Origin: Rhizophagus irregularis
Taxonomy: Eukaryota > Glomeromycota > Glomeromycetes > Glomerales > Glomeraceae
Direction of reading: 5' to 3'
Length of the DNA stretch: 64,000 nt
Assembly: GCF_026210795.1 (NCBI RefSeq)
Contig: NC_089430.1
Span: 3,596,001-3,660,000 of the forward strand
Shown here: piece by piece, positions 1-12,722 of the stretch
Numbering within the stretch: position 1 is the first letter of the stretch
How the letters are laid out: each line of letters starts with the position of its first letter
Notes under the pieces: generated by a model
What the model was told of the DNA's origin: nothing
The model's input: the letters and a program-made list of their open reading frames with translations, nothing else
The model's database searches: none
Made by a program: the position numbers and the translations under genes

Positions 1-975
1 AATAAACAGCTATAGTAATATTAGATATACAGAATATGCCTTATAAAATCATATGTAAATTAAATAATTGGTTAGTCTATTAGCTTAAAATAAATATTAC
101 TAATAAAGACATTTACAAAAATATCAAATTTTTGAAGTAAAAGAAATATGAATATTATCATTAGTATTAAAGTACAAGTAAAAAATGTGGATAGTATTGT
201 TAATATTATGATATGAAGTAACAAAAAAGTAAAAAAAATGTATTAGTATTAAAATAATAAGTATTAATAAACAAATATATAAATGTATTATACATAATTA
301 AAAAATATTGAACAAAAAAATAAAAAAATAAAAAAATAAAACAAAATAAAAAATGAACATGTTATTAGTATTAAGATAAAAAAATGTAGCTAGTATTATT
401 AGTATTGTTAATATTAAAGTACAAGTAAAAAGAAATAAAAGAAATATGAATAGTATTATTAATATTATAATATAAAATAATAAAGTAGTAAAAAATACTA
501 GTATTAAAATAACAAATATTTCTATACTTGCAAAGTAATATATGTAAATATATTGTAAATAATTTTAATGTTAAAATATATTGAACAAAAAAATAAAGAA
601 ATATAAAAACTAAAAAGAGATAAAAAAAAATTAAAAAATATTAGATAAAAGAAGAAAAGGAAAAACAAAAAAATAAATAAGACAAAAAACACATATATAA
701 TTCAGCCTAATTTTGATTGATCAGAAAAAATGATATTATAAAATTATAGAAATTCTCAACATGAACATGATATAAATAAATTGTGATTGAATTTGTGTTG
801 ATAATTCTGGTAAAAATTTGTTTTTTTTTGGCCAAATTTTGTTAAATTTATTAAATTTATATTGAACTTGTATTGAATTTGTATTGTTAATTTTTTAATT
901 TATCACAAGAGGATGATATTTATTAACTATAAAGGTCATATGTAAATTTACTTAACTAAAATATAAATATATATA
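1..975. other. AT-rich intergenic DNA
   Basis: This stretch is made of A/T runs and short degenerate repeats, such as tracts around 'attagtatta' and 'aacaaaaaaataaa'. No ORF of useful length, tRNA-like fold or transposon end was seen. Nothing further can be supported here. Confidence 0.6.
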
Positions 976-1078
976 AATTAGCAGTTTAATACCTTAGAAT
1001 TCCAGCAGATTTCTACTAATTAGCAGTTTAATGCCTTAGAATTCCAGCAATTTTCTACTAATTAGTAATTTAACACCA
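976..1078. repeat. 42-bp tandem repeat, about 2.4 copies
   Basis: Two nearly identical 42-bp units start at 976 and 1018, each with the core 'gcagtttaat' followed by 'ccttagaattccagca'. A third, decayed and partial unit starts at 1060. The function is unknown; it looks like a small local duplication. Confidence 0.75.
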
Positions 1079-1084
1079 ATAGAA

Positions 1085-1164
1085 TTTAAGAAAAAAATAA
1101 GGTAAAAACTATTAGTAAAGAGCTAATTTTCTAAGTGACTTTTATTATAAGTAAGCAGGATCCT
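1085..1164. mobile_element. Partial copy of a hAT-type MITE (GGATCC-TIR family)
   Basis: The sequence from about 1102 to 1164 matches 25572-25634, the right end of the MITE that encloses the hAT element at 21 kb. Both share 'aaaactattagtaaag' and end in 'ttataagtaagc' followed by A/G and GGATCCT. No matching left end was found nearby, so this is a truncated copy. The family assignment rests on the complete copy at 21035-25634. Confidence 0.6.
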
Positions 1165-1345
1165 GTTACCATCTTATTCCACTTTAGCTGTATCTTATAT
1201 ATGTAATGTGCATGATAATCTGGCATTAATTTCACATAATATAAACTTTAATTACAACATATACAAATTATGAATTTTTGTGATGCAGAATTTTTATTAT
1301 ATAAAGAAACTAATTTCCATTAATTTACATTAATTTATTAAGATA

Positions 1346-1812
1346 GTGAAATTCAATAAACCAGAGCTATTAGTTCCACTAAAAATATCCAGTTTATTGG
1401 GATATCTAGTATAATGGAAAAATTTTGATATACTAAAAATCTATTATACTGAATTTTTAAAAAATTTTTTATGCTAATAAAACTAATAATTATACACTAT
1501 ATTTTAATTTTTTTATCTTAGTTTTAAGTCATGAAAATGAATATAAAATATTTTTAACTGAATATATAAGTAATATATAACTTCAGCCAGAATTAAGGTT
1601 TTATAATTCTGACCAAAATAAAGATTTACCGCATCACTTGTTAATTATCACGTGATCCTATTTATCGAATCATCTGGTTAGAAAATTGATCCGTTATAGC
1701 GAATATCAAGCTTTTACTAGTAAACTCCGGTATATCGAAACTATTTTAATATATGTGATTTGGTTCCAACAAAAAAGTCCGGTTTAGGCAAATTCGGTTT
1801 ATCGAATTTCAT
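1346..1812. mobile_element. Degenerate DNA-transposon relic with inverted ends
   Basis: The left end at 1346 (gtgaaattcaataaacc) is repeated in inverted orientation at 1796-1812 with about four mismatches over 20 bp. The interior has related motifs ('ccggtatatcgaaac', 'ccggtttaggcaaattcgg') that resemble the ends of pogo/Fot-type Tc1-mariner elements. No transposase and no clear target duplication is visible. The superfamily is a guess from the terminal motif only. Confidence 0.4.
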
Positions 1813-2370
1813 TGTGTATGTTGTAAATTTAAATTTACAGTAAAGTGTTATTATACGACCAAACAGGATTATGTTTTTGACATTATTGCATAAAATATTA
1901 TTTAGATTAAATATTACATAATTATATCAAATTTTATAGGTAAAATACCAACTAGCTTATTGAGTGAAACATGATCTTGAATGTCTGAATAATATAATAT
2001 CATCGCAGTTCGGTGATATTTAACCTCCTTGCCCGATAACTATTATATATTTTAATTACCTCAAAATTTTATATGTTTTGAATTCATAACTTTTTTATTT
2101 ATAAATTAAATATTCTAGTAATTTCTGAATTCTAAAGATCTAAGTATTAATTACTCGGAAGATATGCATTATTAGCCTCATTAAAAAAAATGAAATGCTT
2201 TTACAATCCACCTGATAATCAAAAATTGAATCTATGCCAAGATTATATACATTAATGAAGAGAGAATACAATTCATCTCTTCTGAAATTGCAGGAAAAAT
2301 TAAATATTAAGAACAAAAAATAACAGTTTAAATAAAATTGTGAAATTACCTCATGTTTTTTTTTTATAAT
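1813..2370. other. AT-rich intergenic DNA downstream of the deubiquitinase gene
   Basis: This AT-rich spacer lies 3' of the minus-strand gene that ends at 2371, and probably holds its 3' UTR and polyadenylation site. No other gene or repeat was recognised. Confidence 0.5.
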
Positions 2371-4523
2371 TTATCGTAAATCGATCACATTAAGTTCCAT
2401 ATTTTTTTCTAAAATAACATGACCTTGGTCCACAATATTCTACAAAAAAAAAAATTATATTTTTATTATATAAAATATATTTAAAAAAACTTGAACAACG
2501 AATTCAACAAACTTTGTCAATAGGTAAATCAGATTTATGAGGATGAAATCCTCTTTCTGTGCATCCAAGAACAATCTGTAATCCTGGTGGATTAGTTAAT
2601 CGAAAGATCCCAAAGCTATATAAAGAAAAATTATTTAATGATTATTAAAAGAAAAAAAAATCCGAAATTTGAAGGAAAAAAATTACTTTGGATCATGCCT
2701 CGGTGCACACACAATAGCAATTGCTTCTGGAGAAATAACTTGATATGAAGAGTGTGTATGTAAATCCATCGAACTCATAAAACAAGTTTGTGATGGATGC
2801 GTCTGAAATTTGATTCAAATAGTTTCTTAAGAATTCTTCGTTGCATAAATAAAGTCCAAATAAAAAAGTATTTACATGTATCCACCCTAACATTATTAAA
2901 CCTCTTTCTTCGGCATAATCTATTAATTCTTCTTCATTCGTCATAGTACATGTATCTGAAGTAGCAGTTTGCTTAGGAATAATTAATGTACTGATAGAAA
3001 ATACGTTTCTTGCCTTAAGAAGATATTTTATGATATCGTTAAATATAAAATATCGAGATAATATTGAAAAACAAAACAATGACATACTAAGCTTCCAAAC
3101 AGAACTCCACATGTTTCTAGATTCTTTAAAGTGTTTTTGGCAGCAATTTTAGTAAAGTTTTCATATATATCACTTGAAAGACGTACTTTTCGAAGACCTT
3201 CACCGCCCTCGGTGAAAGCGGCAAATTCTGAAGATTTATATAGAAAATCGTTTAATTCCTATATCATAATTATAATCCTATTAGTAAAAGTGAAGTAAAA
3301 ACCTGGTTCACTTTTATGAATAGATTCAACATTAGGAATATTATATGGAACTGTCGAATTGTAAGTTGTCGACATATATTCATTTGGTTTCGGTGGAAGT
3401 TGTGGGGGTTCATATTTCACTTTAGGAGGCAATTCTGGTGAATATTTAATTTGTGTAGAAGTAGATATTCCAATAGTTGGCATTTCCACAGACGGATAAG
3501 TATATCTAATTGAGTTGATAACTAGGTTATTTACATATAAAACGAAATTAATATCTATGAATTTAGTTAATTACTAAATACCCATCACTTTGATTTCGCA
3601 TTGAAATTCCAGGATATTCAACCTACGAAGATATTTAGAAGGTAAGTTTTCGCGTATAAAAAAAATATAACAATTAACCAAAATTAACGCATTTACCGAA
3701 CGATAAGACTGTTCCTCATGTATACTTTATTAAAAAAGGATCGAAGTATGAAATTTTTGATATAATAGTAAAAAGTATGAATAATAAAATTTTACATACG
3801 AGTTATTATTGTAAGTGAATTTATTTGACGGTAAATCTTTCAACTGCTCAGCCAAATTCCAATTTTCATAAGGGACGTAAGTTTGTTGCAATGGAGGTAG
3901 CGGACGAGGTGAGCTTTCGGGTTTTTGCATGGACCGATACCGGGCTTCGTCTTCAGCAATTTCCTTTTCAGCTATTTGTCTAAAACGATCTTCTAATATA
4001 GGTTTTAAAGCTGCGATTTCATTAAGCACCTCCTTTGTATTCTAAATGAAAAAAAAGTCCTAAATCAGTGCTTGATTGAAGATCGGTCGAGAAACTCCAT
4101 TATGGGTACTTTACTTTAAGTAATTCATTTCGTCCAGCCTTATGTTCTGGCTTTTTATAGTCTGGATGACTCGGCAGTTTCTCAATGGCCAGACTATTTC
4201 ACAGAATGTTAAATTTTTAATAATTATATGACAATTTTTAAAAAAATAAAATTATTACTTACGTGGCATATCTCATATAGAATTTATATGCGTTCACTAA
4301 GTCATTCTCTTTCATGTAAAGCCTTGACTATAATGAATATTTGCTGAATTTCAGGTTTTTTCAGAAAAAAGAAGGCATTAAAAAGGTTTACCTGTCGCAA
4401 CAACGTGTTTGCTGAACGAAAGTAAATTTTTAGAGCACCACCGGGAATGTATCTGACTTGAGAAGCCTCTTCTACAAGCCGTTTCATTTTCATAGAAACG
4501 AATTCTGTAGGGTCCTTAGACAT
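2371..4523 (-). CDS. AMSH: AMSH/STAMBP-like JAMM deubiquitinase
   Basis: This gene encodes a zinc-dependent JAMM/MPN+ protease of the AMSH family (fission yeast Sst2 type). The family cleaves K63-linked ubiquitin chains from endosomal cargo together with ESCRT-0/STAM. The ATG is at 4523; exon 1 (4392-4523) and exon 2 (4263-4327) encode a USP8/AMSH dimerisation-type helical domain ('RSANTLLRQ', 'KFYMRYAT'). A charged helix follows ('[20 protein letters not shown]'), then a proline-rich linker with 'PPQLPPKP' that could bind an SH3 domain. The JAMM core is complete once introns are removed: the catalytic Glu in '[10 protein letters not shown]', 'GWIH' joined across an intron (about 2803-2874) to 'THPSQ', and the Asp in 'SSMDLHTH'. 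'[11 protein letters not shown]' and the C-terminal 'ELNVIDLR' also fit AMSH. The gene is divergent to the ATP synthase d gene. Exon edges beyond those quoted are approximate. Confidence 0.93.
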
Positions 4524-4693
4524 TGTTATGAAATATCTATTCGCAATTTTTCACAGTTGAATACTTTTTAAACTGAAGAGGTTTGTCTCACAATTCCCTT
4601 TTTAATTTAGCTTATTTTTAAGCTATTTAGGCAGGTGTAACTTAAGGAATAGATAATCATTTGTTAAATTTTTTCAGTGCAAAATAAAGAATA
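4524..4693. promoter_or_regulatory. Divergent promoter between AMSH and ATP7 genes
   Basis: Only 170 bp separate the two start codons (4523 minus, 4694 plus), so both promoters must overlap or lie in this stretch or in the 5' ends of the genes. It is AT-rich; no convincing TATA box or named operator could be assigned. Shared regulation is an inference from spacing alone. Confidence 0.6.
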
Positions 4694-5350
4694 ATGGCCT
4701 CTTCAACTCGTGCTGCAGCTGCGATCGATTGGTCAAAACTTACGGTCTCTTTAGGGTTAAAAAAAGAAACAGTAGCTGCACTTCAAGCCTTTCGTAAGCG
4801 TAATGATGAGGCAAGAAGGGTAGTTTCAGCTTTGAAAGAACAAAAAACTGACATTAACTTTGAACATTATAGAAAGATCTTGAAGAATAAAAGTATTGTA
4901 AATGAAGCTGAAAATGCTCTAAGAACCTTTGAACCTGCAAAAATTGATCTTACAACACAAATGAGAGCTGTTGAAACTATTGAGACAAAGGCGGTAAGAA
5001 ATAGTGGATTATATAAGTTAAGCTTTACCTTTTTTTTTTTAAGAAAAAAAAATTTTTTAGGTTGAAAATGCAAAAAAGACAGCAGCAAGAGTTGATACAG
5101 AATTGAGAGATTTACATAATACATTAAAGAACATTGAACAAACAAGACCATTTGAAAGCATTACTGTATGTTATTTATTTATATTTGTATAATATGTCCT
5201 TTATTACTAAAATTATTTTGATTATTTTCCTTTTAGATTGAGGAAATCGTTAAAGCTAAACCTGAAATCAATGATATTGTAGAGAAGATGGTTAAAAAAG
5301 GACAGTGGAGTGTTCCTGGTTATGAAGAAAAATTTGGCTATGGTGCCTAA
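4694..5350 (+). CDS. ATP7: Mitochondrial ATP synthase subunit d
   Basis: This is the F1Fo-ATP synthase peripheral-stalk subunit d, which acts in the inner mitochondrial membrane and helps hold the F1 head against rotation. Three exons (4694-4993, 5061-5165, 5237-5350) join in frame to give 172 residues, close to the usual size of fungal subunit d (about 174). The family-typical start has 'AAAAIDWSKL', a central helical region with 'INFEHYRKILKN' and 'FEPAKIDLTTQ', and the tail 'GQWSVPGYEEKFG'. Both introns are short, with GTAAGA/GTATGT donors and T-rich TTTTAG acceptors. The ATG at 4694 is chosen because it gives a full-length N-terminus and no upstream in-frame ATG is needed. The stop at 5348-5350 faces the Scc3 stop 225 bp away, so the two genes are convergent. 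Confidence 0.95.
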
Positions 5351-5575
5351 GAAAGTATCATTATATAGTTATTGGCGAATTTATATAGTAACTACTAGTA
5401 GTGCGACTCAAATTGATGTATTAGTGAATTGTTTATTATGCCTATTTCGCCAAAATACAATGTTGTATAAAATGAGATGGTTAATTTTAATTATTATTAA
5501 ATTTTTATTTACAAAATGATTTTGCTAAATAATTATATATATTATTAAATTTATAATTAGTCTCAAAATCATTTT

Positions 5576-8500
5576 TTATCGTCGTATTTTCTTCTTGGTG
5601 CGAACATCTGTCAGACTTTGAAAACTTTCATCACTTCCTGACAGTTCATTTCCTTCATTACTGGCCTCCTCTTCATCCTTATCATGTCGTCTTCTGTTAT
5701 TTGTAGGCTTTCTTTTCTTTGGAGACCTTAAATTCTCATCATCATCATCAATTGGTGCAGACCGTTTATTGCCTGTCGGCTTTTCATTGCTGTTAACTAA
5801 AGAATTATTCGTATCTTCAACATTGAATGAAGACATCCCGATACGTTCTTTCGTAGAAGTAACAATCCCTTCATAATTTTCTTGATTCTCCGAGTTCGAA
5901 TCAATGTGCTCATCATGCTTTGCATTGCGTTTCAAAGATTGTCGATTTTTAGTATTGTTGGCAGATCGTCTTTTACTTGGATCACCAGCGGAGTTATCTA
6001 CTTGGATAGAAGTATACATAAATTAATCATATAAGAACCATATAATCATTTTTCTTCTAAGTAAATGAAATGATCTATACCTATTCTAACCCCTCCTTTC
6101 GTCATTATGTTACTAAGCTTCTGCACATATAAATAGTAAGGTTCCCATTGTTTATCCAGTTCTGATGGGTGAACCTCATGAGTATTCATCTCTTGTTGAA
6201 GAATTGAATATCTAAAATTTAAAAACGAAAGTAAGGATTACAGTACTAAATCATAGACTATATACCATACGACTTACATTTGTTGAGCATCTTTCACTTT
6301 CATTCCTCCTACCATCATGCTTAAAATTTTGAAGAACTTGATTGCTTTCATAACTTCCTCATTTTTATCGAGTACTTTGAATTTCGTTATTATTGATGTA
6401 GTATACAAAATTCCTGTACGATGTAAATCGACAAAATAGTCGACAATCTTGCGCGTTGTTTTATCAATGGTCTCTCGTAATTGCAAGGCGTTTGTGCAGA
6501 GACGAACAAGTGATGTTGTTCCATTCATTGTATCAACATGTCCTTCCACATATAGTTCATGGGACTAAATTTAATCGAATATCAAAATTGAATAAATTAT
6601 TAAAAAAAAAAAATGAAGCATTAATGAACTTTGCACATGAATACCTTTTTCAACGATGAGATGCATATTTTCGCGAATGATTTTGCTTCACCTCCTAATA
6701 CAAGATCCTTAAAATCTTGTATTAGTTTTTTAATTAAGTTGTCTAGATCACTAACAAGAGTCCCTAGTTGACACATCACAATAGCAACACGTGACTCTTG
6801 AAACCAACCACCCCTAACTCCTCGTGCAAGAGTCCCGATAATGTCCAAAATTTGTTGTTTTTCTTCAGGATCAATAAATATCTCCATATTTTTCATTACT
6901 ATGAGTTTATAACGTAAAGGTTTAGCTTACTTTGGTTTATTAAGAGTAATATTTGCTGAGATAAACGATATTAAAAACAACGTACGTTTTTTAAGTCTTT
7001 CATATTCTTGTTCTTTAAAATTATCGTATTCTTGTTTAAGAGTTTCATTAATTTGCAACAGAAGTTTTTCATATTCTTTAAGTTTTTCGGATTCTTGTTC
7101 CGTTTGATCATTTTTGTTCTGGATCTCTTCCAACCTTCTTCTAAATTTTTCATTTTCTGGTTGAACTTTATTTTGAGAAGCTTTGCTTAATGCAGCCTCT
7201 AGCATTTTCAATGCTTTATCCTCTAGCTTCGATCTTGTTTCCATCTCGAACCTTGATTTTATTGACAATATTGTATTCCTAAAATTCTCTATTTCCTCAG
7301 TAACAAATTGTTCAATTCTTTCTTGTAAATCTGCGTGACAAGAAAGCCTCAATTTGGAAAGACTAGGCCGATGATTACTGGAATAAAAAATGTCACTCGA
7401 AAACAGCCAATATATATTACCAAGAGTTGAAAATGCCTAATTATTGTGATCATTAAAAACAGTTAATATACAACCCAATTTATTAATAAGATGAACAATA
7501 AAAATATATATTACTGCTGTTTTAACTTTCAAAAGTGCCCCTGAAGAAATCGAAACGCCTACTTCAAACAAAGTTTGAACTATCTGGTCTCTTCTAACAA
7601 TTAAGTCATTCATTTTATCAAGTGATATATCTGAAGCTGGTTGATTTTTGGGCATCAGAATTTCATTAGCTTTCCAAAGTAAATAGTTCCAAATGCAGCT
7701 AATTGCCGAACAGACCATCTAAAATAGTAATAATCAATATATATCACATTACTTATAATATAATTTGAGGATCAGAGAAAACAACTTACCTGTTGTTCTT
7801 CCATATTATTCAACAAACCTCGTCGAATCAATTCGATAAAACAAGAATATATGTCTTTGCGATTATCATCGCACTCTTCAACAACATCAGTTATGCACTT
7901 ATAGCCGATTAATGTTTCGAATCTAGTTAAAGATACTCCTAATGAATGAACTTGATCACTAGTCAACTCCATTGTCAACAGTTCCTTTGGATTACAAAAG
8001 AAAAAAAAATTTTTATAAATGAATTATCACTATTATCTCGCAACAATAAATTAAGGAAATAACATTACCTTATTGTCGCATTCTTCTATAAATGTTTGAA
8101 TAACCACTTCCTGCAATTCTCCCAGGTTAGCCTCTGTAGTCGAGGCAAAGCTTTCGTATGCCTCCATATGTGAGAAAGTTCTAACTGCATGAGTAAGAAC
8201 TAACGGATGTGTGTGCTTCAAGAAGAGCTTCTTGACATCTTCGATAAGTAACTCGTAGGCCTATTGGCAAAATTTATATATAAAAAAGCTTTTATGTAAC
8301 ATAAGTCACTCTCAGTACTCTACCTTTAACATACGCAATTCTGAATATACTTGTAGATTCATTAACGGTGGTATTTGCAAAACCTCCGCTATCCGACCTG
8401 CATCAGGAGCATATTTTGTCAAGAGTCGAGGTAAAGTATGTACCATTGTTCTTGAAACTTCATCGCGTATTTCTTCGATCTGTACTTCAGTCTAAAATTT

Positions 8501-11500
8501 AAATTGGTAATTAGCCAGAATCTCGTAAAAATTTAATTATATAAACTCTGGGAATTAACCTTTTTCTTGTCTCTACTTATTGGGTCGGCAAGAATTAATT
8601 TGAGACATGCAACGAGAACCTGGACTAGCACAGATTCTTCACGTTCACTAAGCCTATAACAATCTTCAATAGCATCTACAGGATTGTCTCCTCCCTGAGG
8701 ATCTTTTGCAGTACTAGAACTATTCGTCAAAGTATGATCTTTGGAGAGGTATTCGGCTAAACTATGCCAGTCATGTAATATTTCCATTTCATTCCAAAGA
8801 GCTTCAATAGCTAATGCTATTCTATTGTTTTTTACATCTCCGATAGATAAAATTGAAGATCCATCTTCATATTCATCACTATCATTACTTTCGTCAATTT
8901 CATCATTCATCTCATCATCTTTCCGAGAGTTTTCGGTTGGCTTTCTATATTTCACCAAAAACTCTGCCAAACACTTAAAAGCTACCCAATCGCGTTTTAC
9001 GGAACTTGCAATTTCATTACCACTACCATTTCTGTTTCTTCTTTTCGTTACACCGTTACTAGATAGGAAAGTTTGAACTTTTTTAAGTTTTGAACTAATG
9101 AAATCCTCATCCAGTAAATCCTTAACGAATGGTGCAATCGCTTTCCTCACTTTTGATAAATCACTATATATGAGAAGCGATAACTCATCCCGATCTTCAT
9201 CTTCTAATAAACCTGATCTATATATTTGAGTCAATAAACTTATGGTAGTAATTCGAACACTAAGTTCGGACTCCCGCGAAGCCATTTCAATTAAACGTGG
9301 CTTGAATCGTTCGGTAAAATTTCGTAGTCCGCTTATAAACGTCTCGTTGATATATAGACGTGATAACGATTTAATGGCTTCTATTCTCGCTACTGGTGAC
9401 TAATTATCGTATAAAGTCAATATAAAGAAAATATAAATTATAAACTTTAAACTTTAAAATATACAGGATAAAAATTTTTTTTATTACCTTATCTGATAAC
9501 TGCCAACCAAGATATCTTGTAACTTTATCTTCTAGGAATCGATCAGGATATTTAATGATCCAGACTCCTAATTCCTTTACACATTCTGCTCGTATTATAG
9601 CTTCTACATCTCGATAACGATGAATAAATACACTATGTTACGAAAAAAATTAAATTAAATAAAATCAACTAGAATAAATTATAAATAATACAGTGATTTA
9701 TATATTAACCCATTAAAAAAATCATTGAAATAGATTTCTAATCGTTGCTTTTTCTCAGTTAATTCTGCTGTTTTTGACCGTAAACTACTCATCCTATCTT
9801 GATTCCTTAAATTTCTTAAATTTTTGTTCTTTATTTGTTCCGAAGTTAGCTGACGTGTAGCAATGTTCAATTCAGTTTGAACTTCTTGGGCAACCTCGCA
9901 AAGACAGCTTAATAAAAAAAGAGCAATTGCAGTTGCGGTATGTCGAAAAGGTCGGAAAGCAGAACTAAAAAAGTTTAATAAATAAATGAGAATAGACTTA
10001 ATTAAAAAAAAAAAAATCTTAATACCGAAATAGGTTTAGATACCACACCTTGACATCGAGCAGACCCAAGCATATATAGTTTCACAGAAAATACTATCAT
10101 ATAGTATAGAATGTTTAACTTGCTTTATCAACCTATGGAAAAATTCCAAAAAACTTTTACGGAATTTTTTAAAATCCTTAGCTTTGGAAACAAGAGGATA
10201 ATCTGTGATAAGTTCCTATTAAAATATTATAGCGTTAATGAAAATAAATACTTAGAAAATAACTTATAAGATAACATTTACCTTTTTAAATGCGTTTTGC
10301 AGTCCGTTTAGAACGTCAACAATTGCATCTTCATCTTTAATAGCCTCCTTTTCGATTGTTTCAGGACATCCGCAAGACTAAATTTAATACAATACAATTT
10401 ACTAAAGCTTGAATTTAACGTAAAATTTTTAACAAAGTATGAAATCCTGTACGTACCCGAATTATGAAATTGAGCAATATAAGTAAAGCTCTTTGATTAT
10501 CAATTTCGTAAGTTTCTACCCAATCCGAAACAATATTCTCTAAATTAACATTTGGCATAAGAATTGCCTCTGAAGATAAAGTATATCGATAAGTGAATAA
10601 CAAGTAACACCAAATAAGGAAATTTCTTCTCTAAAATTTAACAACGTACGATAAAGTGACAATCCACTATCTTCTAAATGGTCACGAGAACTTATAGTAT
10701 TTTGTTCATTCGCAACCGAAGATCGCAGAGAAGGCGTATTTTCTGGAGCACTTTCATGTGCACTTTCATAGATTTCACCTAAAATATTTCCAGTAACAAC
10801 TTCGCCTATATTTTCGGGTGAATTCCCTATAGCGTTTTCAGGTGTACTTTGCCGCGTATCAGTCTTAGTTTTCTTTACCCTACGAGATTCTGTTAACTTT
10901 GCAGGACCCGAAGATTTTTTAGGCCTTCCTCGCTTTCTTCGTAGTGAAATATTGGTTTCATCATTAACCATCTCATCATCAGAACTATTTTTATCATGAA
11001 CTTCACTGGACTGTGTAGATGAGTTCTTTCTTGATCTTCCACGCTTTCTTCGAATTTCTGGTTCTGATAGATTAGATACTTCCTCCTCAACAACCTCTTT
11101 ATCGTGATCATTGCCTATATCTGTGGATGAATTTTTCTTTGGCCTTCCCCGTTTTTTTGGAGCTTCAGTATTAGACTTTCCAGCTTCATCCGAGACATCT
11201 TGATCTTCACTATATTCTATGTTTTTTGGCCTTCCTCGCTTTTTTCGACCTTCGGATACTGAGCTACTTGACTCATTAGCCATTCCATCGGAACTGTTTT
11301 TATCAGAAACATCGTTAGATTTATATATTGAATCCTTCTTTGATTTTCCTCTCTTCCGTCGAATCTTTGGTTCCGCTGTATTTGAATCATTAGCTGATCC
11401 ATTGTCAGAACTATTTTTTTCACTAGATTGAGTAGAAGAATTTTTTCTTGGTCTTCCCCGCTTTTTTTGAACATTCAGAGCTAATGTGTTGGACTCATAA

Positions 11501-12105
11501 TCGGGGGCACTGATATCATTATTCTCACTTGAATTTGCAGTTGAAGATTTCCTAGGTCTTCCTCGCTTTCTTTTAACGTCTTGTGCTGATATATTGGTAT
11601 TATTGAGCATTTCAATATCCGAAACATTCTTATTATCATCATCATCTATCTCATCATTATTGCCTATACGACGTGATTTTCGTCGAGTAGTTGATGCTAT
11701 ATTCGAAATTATATTTAACTAATAGTATATTCATGAAAATAAGAAAACAAAAAGGACGTACTTTCATCTTGCAATAACCAACTTGGTGGTTTCCTTGTCC
11801 TAGTTGATCTCCGCAAGTTTGATATATTGGTTTCTTTTTAAAAGATGTTATATATTTATTTAGCCTTTATGAGAAAGTGTTTGAATCTTATAAAAAAAAA
11901 TATATATATGTATACTTGTTGAAGTTTCAGTTTCTGCCTCTGAAACTTTATCTTGAGTCTTTTCTGAACGTTCCTCATTATCAGAGGGCTGTGATCCGAT
12001 ATCCATCTATTTGTGCTTAAATTGTTTAAATGATCAATATTATAAAATCGTCTAAATTCTAATATTTACCTCCATTTCTAAATAGGATCCCGAGTTAGTA
12101 GTCAT
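5576..12105 (-). CDS. SCC3: Cohesin subunit Scc3/STAG with N-terminal AT-hook region
   Basis: This is the HEAT-repeat cohesin subunit (Scc3, Psc3, STAG/SA) that binds the kleisin and DNA and is needed for sister-chromatid cohesion. It is spread over about 19 exons and roughly 1,700 residues, longer than the 1,150-1,260 usual for STAG proteins. The ATG is at 12105. The N-terminal third (from about 11,610 to 10,650) is low-complexity and acidic/basic with seven AT-hook-like motifs: five good ones such as 'KRGRPRK' and two degenerate ones ('RGKSKK', 'RGRSRK'). The STAG core follows ('LNFIIRSCGC', 'FRPFRHTATAIALFLLS', then 'GVWIIKYPDRFLEDKVTRYL' of the stromalin-conserved domain, then 'KSLSRLYI'). 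A Lys/Glu-rich coiled coil near 7,000-7,300 precedes 'ARGVRGGW', and the C-terminus is basic and probably nuclear-localised ('RSPKKRKP'). Splice joins tested at 10,578, 6,898 and 5,999 keep the frame, so this is one gene. Other exon edges are approximate. Confidence 0.92.
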
Positions 12106-12722
12106 TTTCTATATTTAATCTGAAAGTAACAAACTTTTAGGAAAATTCGTAAATCAATAAAAAAAAAAATAGCTCGCGAAAATGGGTTTCAAAAGGACAA
12201 GGTAATATTCAATAACAAAATAAAACTTAAGTATACCTGATGATAAAACTGAGCTTTTGAAAAAAGTTATAGATTGTAATAATATTATTGTATCTTTTGT
12301 TATTATATTTTAACAAGTTGCTTGATATTTAAGAAGGTGGTGGAAAAAAGTGTGTTTAAAACGCGTGGATAAGATACGTCTGAAACCACTAAGAAAGTTA
12401 TTTGGTACGCGTTTTTGGGGTTTGCTTTATATTCAAAATTTTACACAATGAATCACAGGGACGTCACTATAGTAAGTTATTTAGTTTCGAAACATAGTTA
12501 GAAAAATGGCCGGAGTTACCATTTTTTTAGCCGTATTTACACACAGTAATTTGTGGCCAACCAATCATAGTTGCCATTTTTTCCGAAAACTTCGTATTAC
12601 TATAATCATAGCAAGTATGGACACGTGAATAACCAAGCCAGTATAAAGTTTTTCGAAACATCATGTAATTTATTAGGAATACAGTACGTTTAAACCGTTA
12701 AAGCACTATATCTGAAATGTAA
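12106..12722. other. Spacer between PEX12 and SCC3; SCC3 promoter region
   Basis: This 617-bp spacer separates the end of the upstream minus-strand gene from the Scc3 ATG. It must hold the Scc3 promoter. The only recognisable sites are two ACGCGT motifs, listed separately. No ORF of interest was seen. Confidence 0.6.
12361..12412. promoter_or_regulatory. Two MluI cell-cycle box (ACGCGT) motifs upstream of SCC3
   Basis: ACGCGT occurs at 12361-12366 and again at 12407-12412, 256 and 302 bp upstream of the Scc3 ATG. In yeasts this hexamer is the core of the MCB site bound by MBF (Mbp1/Swi6, Cdc10/Res) that drives G1/S genes. Two GC-rich copies so close together in such AT-rich DNA are unlikely by chance. 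That MBF acts on them here is inferred. Confidence 0.5.

Noticed and set aside
10893-11474. Overlapping frames within the Scc3 AT-hook exon
   Set aside because: Shadows of the repetitive AT-hook coding sequence; only one frame joins the STAG core.
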